The translations under genes were made by a program, and so were the position numbers. Shown in pieces: positions 7,163 to 10,861 of a stretch of DNA of 10,861 nucleotides. A model generated the notes under the pieces. It saw only the letters and a list, made by a program, of their open reading frames with translations. It searched no databases and was not told the origin of the DNA. How positions within the stretch are numbered: the first letter of the stretch is position 1; every line of letters begins with the position of its first letter. The stretch spans positions 1 through 10,861 of the forward strand of contig DATKEG010000118.1 of assembly GCA_035544515.1 (NCBI GenBank), in the 5' to 3' direction. The DNA comes from DATKEG01 sp035544515 (lineage in GTDB: Bacteria > Acidobacteriota > Vicinamibacteria > Fen-336).

Positions 7163-8395
7163 TCAGATCGGCTGGTCGCGCAGGTGGGCGGCCAGGATGG
7201 AATCGTCCGGTTCGAGCTCCACCGGCCGCCCCGCGGCGCGGACGGCCGCGCGGACGTCCTTGAGTCCGCTGCCCGTGACCACCGCCAGCGCGCTCTCGCG
7301 CCGGCCCACGAGCCCGGCCGCGACGGACTGACGCAGCCCCGCCAGGGCGGCCACGCCCGCGGGCTCGCCGAAGACGCCGGCGCGGCGGCCCGCCTCGCGC
7401 ATCGCCTCCAGGATCGCCTCGTCGGGCACGGCCACGAACGCGCCCCGCGACTGCCGTACCGCGCGCAGCGCCTTGCGCCAGTTGCGCGGGTGTCCGACAC
7501 AGATGCTGTCGGCAACGGTCTCGGCCGGGCCCGGCACGAGGTCACGGCCCTCGCGAAACGCCCTCACCAGCGGGCTCGCCCCCGCGGCCTGGACGCCGAG
7601 CAGACGCGGCAGCCGCTTCACGAAGCCGAGCTCCCTCATCTCCTGCAGGCCTTTCCAGATGCCCGCGATCGTGCAGCCGTCTCCCACCGAGACCGCTACC
7701 CAGTCCGGGATCTCGGCCCCGAGCTGCTCGGCGATCTCGAGGCCGCACGTCTTCTTGCCTTCGACCAGGGACGGGTTGACCGCCGCGTTCCGGTTGTACC
7801 AGCCGTAGGCGCCGCAGGCGCGCTGGCACAGCTCCCACGCCTGGTCGTACGTACCCCGCACGCGCAGCACGCGCGCGCCGAACACGAGGAGCTGGGCCAC
7901 CTTCGCCTCCGGCGCGAACTCCGGCACGAAGATGACGGACCGGAGACCCGCCGCGGCGGCGGCCCCGGCCAGCGAGGAGGCGGCGTTGCCGGTCGAGGCG
8001 CAGGCGACCACGCGCGCCTTGCGCCAGAGGGCGCGCGCGACGCCGACGCTGCTCGCGCGGTCCTTGAAGGAGGCCGTCGGGTTGCGTCCCTCGTCCTTGA
8101 CGAGGAGCGACCGCACCCCCGCCCAGGCGGCCAGCCGCGGCGCGTCCGCCACAGGCGTCCAGCCGACGGGCCAGAGCGGCCGCCGCGCCGCCGCCGGCAC
8201 GGGAAGCAGCTCGCGGTAGCGCCAGTGGTCGAGAGGCCGCGAGGCGAGGGTCCGCCGGTTGAGCGTCCGCCGGGCGGCGCGCAGGTCGAAGAGGATGTCG
8301 AGCACGCCCTCGGCGCCACACGTCTCGCACGGCCCGTCCAGCCCGCGGCGGTAGCGCCGCCCGCAGCGCAGGCAGGTGAGGCCGGTGACGTTCAG
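7163..8395 (-). CDS. Threonine-synthase-like PLP enzyme with N-terminal zinc ribbon
   Basis: The 410-residue protein opens with a zinc ribbon (C8-x2-C11 and C23-x2-C26), as in the threonine synthase branch that begins with a CxxCG motif. A fold-type II PLP domain follows: VKDEGRNPTASFKDRASSVG (99-118) with Schiff-base K111, the phosphate loop ASTGNAASS (133-141), SVGDGCTIAGIWKG (236-249), GEPAGVAALAG (343-353) and VTGSGLKD (373-380). Threonine synthase converts O-phosphohomoserine to threonine, but relatives in catabolic operons do other beta/gamma eliminations or replacements. No ATG, GTG or TTG exists at a sensible place; the in-frame CTG at 8395-8393 overlaps the previous stop as CTGA, gives the family-like N-terminus (M)NVTGLTCLRCG, and has GGAG seven bases upstream. 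The next usable GTG would remove the zinc ribbon. Longer in-frame sequence upstream is a shadow of the preceding gene. Family secure, substrate not. Confidence 0.88.
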   Translation of the reverse strand: MNVTGLTCLRCGRRYRRGLDGPCETCGAEGVLDILFDLRAARRTLNRRTLASRPLDHWRYRELLPVPAAARRPLWPVGWTPVADAPRLAAWAGVRSLLVKDEGRNPTASFKDRASSVGVARALWRKARVVACASTGNAASSLAGAAAAAGLRSVIFVPEFAPEAKVAQLLVFGARVLRVRGTYDQAWELCQRACGAYGWYNRNAAVNPSLVEGKKTCGLEIAEQLGAEIPDWVAVSVGDGCTIAGIWKGLQEMRELGFVKRLPRLLGVQAAGASPLVRAFREGRDLVPGPAETVADSICVGHPRNWRKALRAVRQSRGAFVAVPDEAILEAMREAGRRAGVFGEPAGVAALAGLRQSVAAGLVGRRESALAVVTGSGLKDVRAAVRAAGRPVELEPDDSILAAHLRDQPI

Positions 8396-9741
8396 GCCGG
8401 CGCTCCGGCCCGCCGCTCGCGGATGGCGCGGTCCACGTCCGCGGCCTTCTCCTGCTGGCCGGTCCAGAAGGCAGGATCCTCCTGCTCGCGCAGCTCGGCC
8501 GCGGACCGTCCCTGCTGCTCCACCCAGGTGAAGTACTTCTGGTTGTGCCAGCGCCGCTTCAGCGCGCGCGTGCCCTCCAGGATGTAGTCGAGCTTCTGGT
8601 TGGTGAAGATGGAGAGCCGCCGGCGCGCTTCCTCCCGGCCCATGGGGCCGAGCTCGTCGTCGAGCCGCCGGAGCACGGACGGGTAGCGGTCGAAGCCGTC
8701 CGTGGCGACGGTGAAGACCCCCTGCTCCGGACGCAGCCCGTAATGGCGCGCGGCCTTGATCGCGCCCAGCACGTTGCCGACACCGCTGACCCCGAACAGG
8801 CCGGCCCAGGACCGCGCCCGCTCCTCCGTGACGCCCTCGGCCACGAGCGTGTCCGTGCCCTCCTGCAGGAGCTGAAGGCCCTCGAGGCATTCCTGGTCGT
8901 CCACGCAGACGAGCAGGTCGGTCGCCCACACGTTGTGGATCCAGGTGACGTGCTTGTCCCCGATGCCCTCGATGCGGTGGGCGCCGAACCCCGCGTCGTA
9001 GAGCGTCGGGCACTGCACAGGCTCCACGGCCACGGTGGCGGCGCCGGGGTGCTGCGCCTTGATGGCCTCGCCCGCGGCGATCGTCCCGCCCGAGCCCACG
9101 GCGGAGACGAACGCGCCCACCTGCAGGCGCAGGGCGCGCGCCAGCTCCAGGACGGCGGCCGAGGTGCACAGGAAGTGGAAGCGATAGTTGCCGAACTCCT
9201 CGAACTGGTTCAGCACGCGGTTGTGCGGCTCCGCGCGCAGGGCGCGCACGCGGTCGTAGATCTCCTTGACGTTGCTCTCCGAGCCCGGGGTCTTCACCAC
9301 CTCCGCCCCGTAGCCCTCGATCATGGCGAAGCGCTCCGCGCTCATCTCCGCGGGCAGGACCACGAGCGACCGGTACCCGAGCCGCGGTCCTACCCAGGCT
9401 CCACCGATGCCGAAGTTGCCGGTCGAGGGGAACACCAGCGTGTGCTGGCCCGGCCGGCAGGCGTCCTCGAGCTGCTTTTCGGCGAGGATCGCGTAGGCCG
9501 GCCCGACCTTGTGGGAGCCCGTGGGGAACGGGCGGCCGGAGAGCACCACGATCGGCGAAGGCACGCCGGTGAGCAGCTCGGGGAGCACGGTGAAGGCGAG
9601 GGCCCCGGAGGACTTCCAGCCGATGTTCCACAGGTTGAGCGCGTCGAGCGGCCGCGCGCGAGCCTGGCGCGCCTTGCCCCGGAGCTCGTCCGGCAGGAGA
9701 GACGGATCCTGCATCTCCGCGTAGGTCGGCCCGAAGTTCAT
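8392..9741 (-). CDS. Fold-type II PLP-dependent enzyme, first gene of the block
   Basis: The 449-residue product is a cysteine-synthase/threonine-dehydratase-fold enzyme. Signature pieces are SGRPFPTGSHKVGPAYAI (68-85) with probable Schiff-base K78, the phosphate loop PSTGNFGIGG (105-114), the substrate-side EEFGNYRFH (181-189), AVGSGGTIAAGEAI (214-227) and VAVEPVQCPTLYDAG (237-251). It is longer than ordinary cysteine synthase (about 310) and differs from E. coli YgeX, the diaminopropionate ammonia-lyase of the purine cluster: the lysine region is GSHKVG, not the FK-type motif. Such proteins are usually annotated only as PLP-dependent enzymes, so the reaction is open; elimination of ammonia from a 3-amino or 3-substituted amino acid would fit the context. 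ATG 9741 is preferred; GTG 9801 would add 20 unconserved-looking residues and leave three bases to the divergent gene, with no room for a promoter. No Shine-Dalgarno is visible. Its stop overlaps the next gene's CTG. Confidence 0.85.
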   Translation of the reverse strand: MNFGPTYAEMQDPSLLPDELRGKARQARARPLDALNLWNIGWKSSGALAFTVLPELLTGVPSPIVVLSGRPFPTGSHKVGPAYAILAEKQLEDACRPGQHTLVFPSTGNFGIGGAWVGPRLGYRSLVVLPAEMSAERFAMIEGYGAEVVKTPGSESNVKEIYDRVRALRAEPHNRVLNQFEEFGNYRFHFLCTSAAVLELARALRLQVGAFVSAVGSGGTIAAGEAIKAQHPGAATVAVEPVQCPTLYDAGFGAHRIEGIGDKHVTWIHNVWATDLLVCVDDQECLEGLQLLQEGTDTLVAEGVTEERARSWAGLFGVSGVGNVLGAIKAARHYGLRPEQGVFTVATDGFDRYPSVLRRLDDELGPMGREEARRRLSIFTNQKLDYILEGTRALKRRWHNQKYFTWVEQQGRSAAELREQEDPAFWTGQQEKAADVDRAIRERRAGAPA

Positions 9742-9749
9742 GGGGCCCC

Positions 9750-9778
9750 ATTGTCGGCGCGCTCGGCCGTCGAGACAA
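9750..9778 (-). promoter_or_regulatory. Candidate promoter for the nine-function block, divergent intergenic region
   Basis: On the minus strand TTGTCT (9778-9773; four of six to TTGACA) and GACAAT (9755-9750; four of six to TATAAT) are separated by exactly 17 bases. GACAAT ends eight bases before the ATG at 9741, so the transcript would be leaderless, matching the missing ribosome-binding site. On the plus strand the same bases give TTGTCG and GACAAA, again 17 apart, pointing toward the glycosyltransferase gene, so the site may be bidirectional. Each hexamer is imperfect. Confidence 0.4.
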
Positions 9779-9803
9779 ACCCGGTCCAGAATGACGGACA
9801 CCG

Positions 9804-10861
9804 ATGCCCCTCCTCCGCCCGCTTCCGCGCGCGTTGCCCTGGTGGGCGGGTGTCGGTCTTCTGGCCCTCGCCGCTCGCCTCGCGTTCGTCGCGCTCGTCG
9901 ACGGGCCGCTCGTCTTCGGGCACGAGCGGGTTTACTTCGGCAAGGCCCTCTGGATCGCCGAGCATGCGGCGCCGCTGGCCTTCATCCTGCGCGAGGATGC
10001 GTGGCGGAGCTGGGCGGGACCGTATTGGACGCTCCCGCCGCTCTACCCGCTCTTCCTGGCGGCGTGGATCGCGTCCTTCGGCTCGAGCCTGGCCACCATC
10101 CTCGTGATGCAAGGCGTGCTCGGCGCCCTGGCCGCCGTCGGCGTGGGACGCCTGGCCCGCGAGATCCACCGGCCCTCCGGCGCCTGGGCCGGCGCCGCCT
10201 ACGCGGTGTATTGGCCGTCCGTGATCACGGCGAGCACCACCATGACGGAGAACCTGCACACCGTGCTGCTGGTCTGGGCCATGGCGATCCTGGCCGTCGC
10301 GGCGCGCACGGGTACGGCGCGCACGGGCGCGGCCGGCGGCTTCCTGCTCGGCCTCTCCGCCCTCACCCGCACCGTGTCGCTGCTGTTCGTGCCCCTGGCC
10401 GTGCTCGCCCATCTGCGCGGGCGAGGGGCGCGCCGCGGGGCGCGGACGGCGCTCGCGATCGCGGCGGGCGGCGCCGCGGCGCTCCTGCCCTGGACCGCCC
10501 GCAACGTCTTCTTGCAGGGCGATCCCGTGCTCGTGGACTCGGTGGGCGTCTACAACCTCTGGTACGACAACCTGTTCGTGAACGAGGACCGCGCGCGCAT
10601 GCAGCAGGAGAGCATCGAGGCGCAGCCCACTCCCGCGGCGCGGCGCGCCCGGGCGCTCCTCCTGACCTGGCGCAACGTGAGCCGCGAGCCGGAAACGGTC
10701 CTGCGCAAGGTCTGGGACAACGCGCGCTACTTCTTCCGGCCCGAGGCACTCGACAGCCTGCTGCGCGTGGAGTATCCGCATCCGGGCTGGCTGCACGCGG
10801 CCTGGGTCGTCCTGGGGGACGGCCTCTTCCTGCTGGCCCTGCCGCCCTTCGCCGCGTTCGC
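9804..10861 (+). CDS. Polytopic membrane glycosyltransferase, ArnT/PMT (GT39/GT83) type, 3' end missing
   Basis: The 352 visible residues form the N-terminal half of a multi-pass transferase that moves a sugar from a polyprenyl-phosphate carrier on the outer face of the cytoplasmic membrane. The first transmembrane helix is at about 13-33. The following outer loop holds HERVYFGKALWIAEH (40-54), with acidic E41 where the family has its catalytic Asp/Glu. Then come the family pattern YWTLPPLYPLFLAAW (74-88), helices near 96-116, 127-141, 150-167, 177-203 and 214-231, the TMTENLHT motif (146-153), LSALTRTVSLLF (184-195) and PWTARNVFLQGDPVLV (229-244) before VYNLWYDN (249-256), which matches the conserved tail of this N-terminal module. 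ATG 9804 directly precedes the first helix; only a weak GGAC lies upstream. The gene runs off the right edge and is divergent from the catabolic block, so it is probably an unrelated cell-envelope gene. Confidence 0.88.
   Translation, partial: MPLLRPLPRALPWWAGVGLLALAARLAFVALVDGPLVFGHERVYFGKALWIAEHAAPLAFILREDAWRSWAGPYWTLPPLYPLFLAAWIASFGSSLATILVMQGVLGALAAVGVGRLAREIHRPSGAWAGAAYAVYWPSVITASTTMTENLHTVLLVWAMAILAVAARTGTARTGAAGGFLLGLSALTRTVSLLFVPLAVLAHLRGRGARRGARTALAIAAGGAAALLPWTARNVFLQGDPVLVDSVGVYNLWYDNLFVNEDRARMQQESIEAQPTPAARRARALLLTWRNVSREPETVLRKVWDNARYFFRPEALDSLLRVEYPHPGWLHAAWVVLGDGLFLLALPPFAAF

Noticed and set aside
8392..9741. Calling the first PLP enzyme diaminopropionate ammonia-lyase (ygeX)
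   Set aside because: The context is tempting, but the lysine motif GSHKVG and the flanking sequence do not match YgeX as I know it, so only a general PLP-enzyme call is supported.
8396..9778. In-frame upstream extension of the threonine-synthase-like gene as a large fusion protein
   Set aside because: The extension is an out-of-frame reading of the complete upstream PLP gene; there is no recognisable second domain.
8545..10107. 520-residue plus-strand ORF spanning the PLP gene and the divergent promoter
   Set aside because: It runs antisense through a motif-rich PLP enzyme, then out of frame into the glycosyltransferase; composition is typical of a shadow.
9738..10796. 352-residue minus-strand ORF opposite the glycosyltransferase
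   Set aside because: The plus frame encodes hydrophobic helices and ArnT/PMT motifs; this ORF is Arg/Gly/Glu-rich with no motif.

Overview
The window is very GC-rich and tightly packed, with G/C-loaded third codon positions. That creates long false ORFs on both strands across almost every gene. Gene order and protein style suggest a free-living, high-GC environmental bacterium. My best guess is the Rokubacteria/Methylomirabilota neighbourhood, with high-GC proteobacterial or actinobacterial lineages as alternatives; no marker gene here settles it.

Layout. One co-directional block on the minus strand fills positions 9741 down to 1. Read in transcription order it holds: (1) a fold-type II PLP enzyme of unassigned substrate (9741-8392); (2) a threonine-synthase-like PLP enzyme (8395-7163), apparently with a CTG start overlapping the previous stop; (3) a 160-base gap with two strong inverted repeats and a TACAAT -10-like element; (4) an SsnA-type amidohydrolase (7002-5713); (5) a nitrilase-superfamily carbamoyl-amide hydrolase (5675-4797); (6) an N-acyl-D-amino-acid deacylase family amidohydrolase (4797-3220); (7) a small protein of unknown function (3218-2769); (8) a YgfK-type FMN-barrel/iron-sulfur oxidoreductase (2754-667); (9) a serine/threonine dehydratase cut by the left edge (676-1). 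From the nitrilase to the dehydratase, junctions overlap or lie within 14 bases, so these genes are almost certainly co-transcribed and translationally coupled. A divergent plus-strand gene (9804 to the right edge) encodes a membrane glycosyltransferase of the ArnT/PMT type and is probably unrelated.

How the genes may work together. SsnA and YgfK are neighbours in E. coli (the xdhD-ssnA-ygfK region), a gene set implicated in anaerobic purine/uric-acid breakdown. Here that pair sits with two further C-N bond hydrolases and three fold-type II PLP enzymes. The YgfK copy lacks the FAD/NAD(P)H (GltD-like) domain of E. coli YgfK, leaving a barrel plus two [4Fe-4S] motifs. This is the architecture of PreA, the catalytic subunit of bacterial dihydropyrimidine dehydrogenase. 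I infer a catabolic route for a nitrogen-rich heterocycle or ureide: reduction by YgfK, ring or amide opening by SsnA and the deacylase-like enzyme, decarbamoylation by the nitrilase homologue, and ammonia elimination from the resulting amino acid by the PLP enzymes. The substrate is not readable from the sequence. There are no RNA genes, CRISPR arrays, transposases or attachment sites that I can see.
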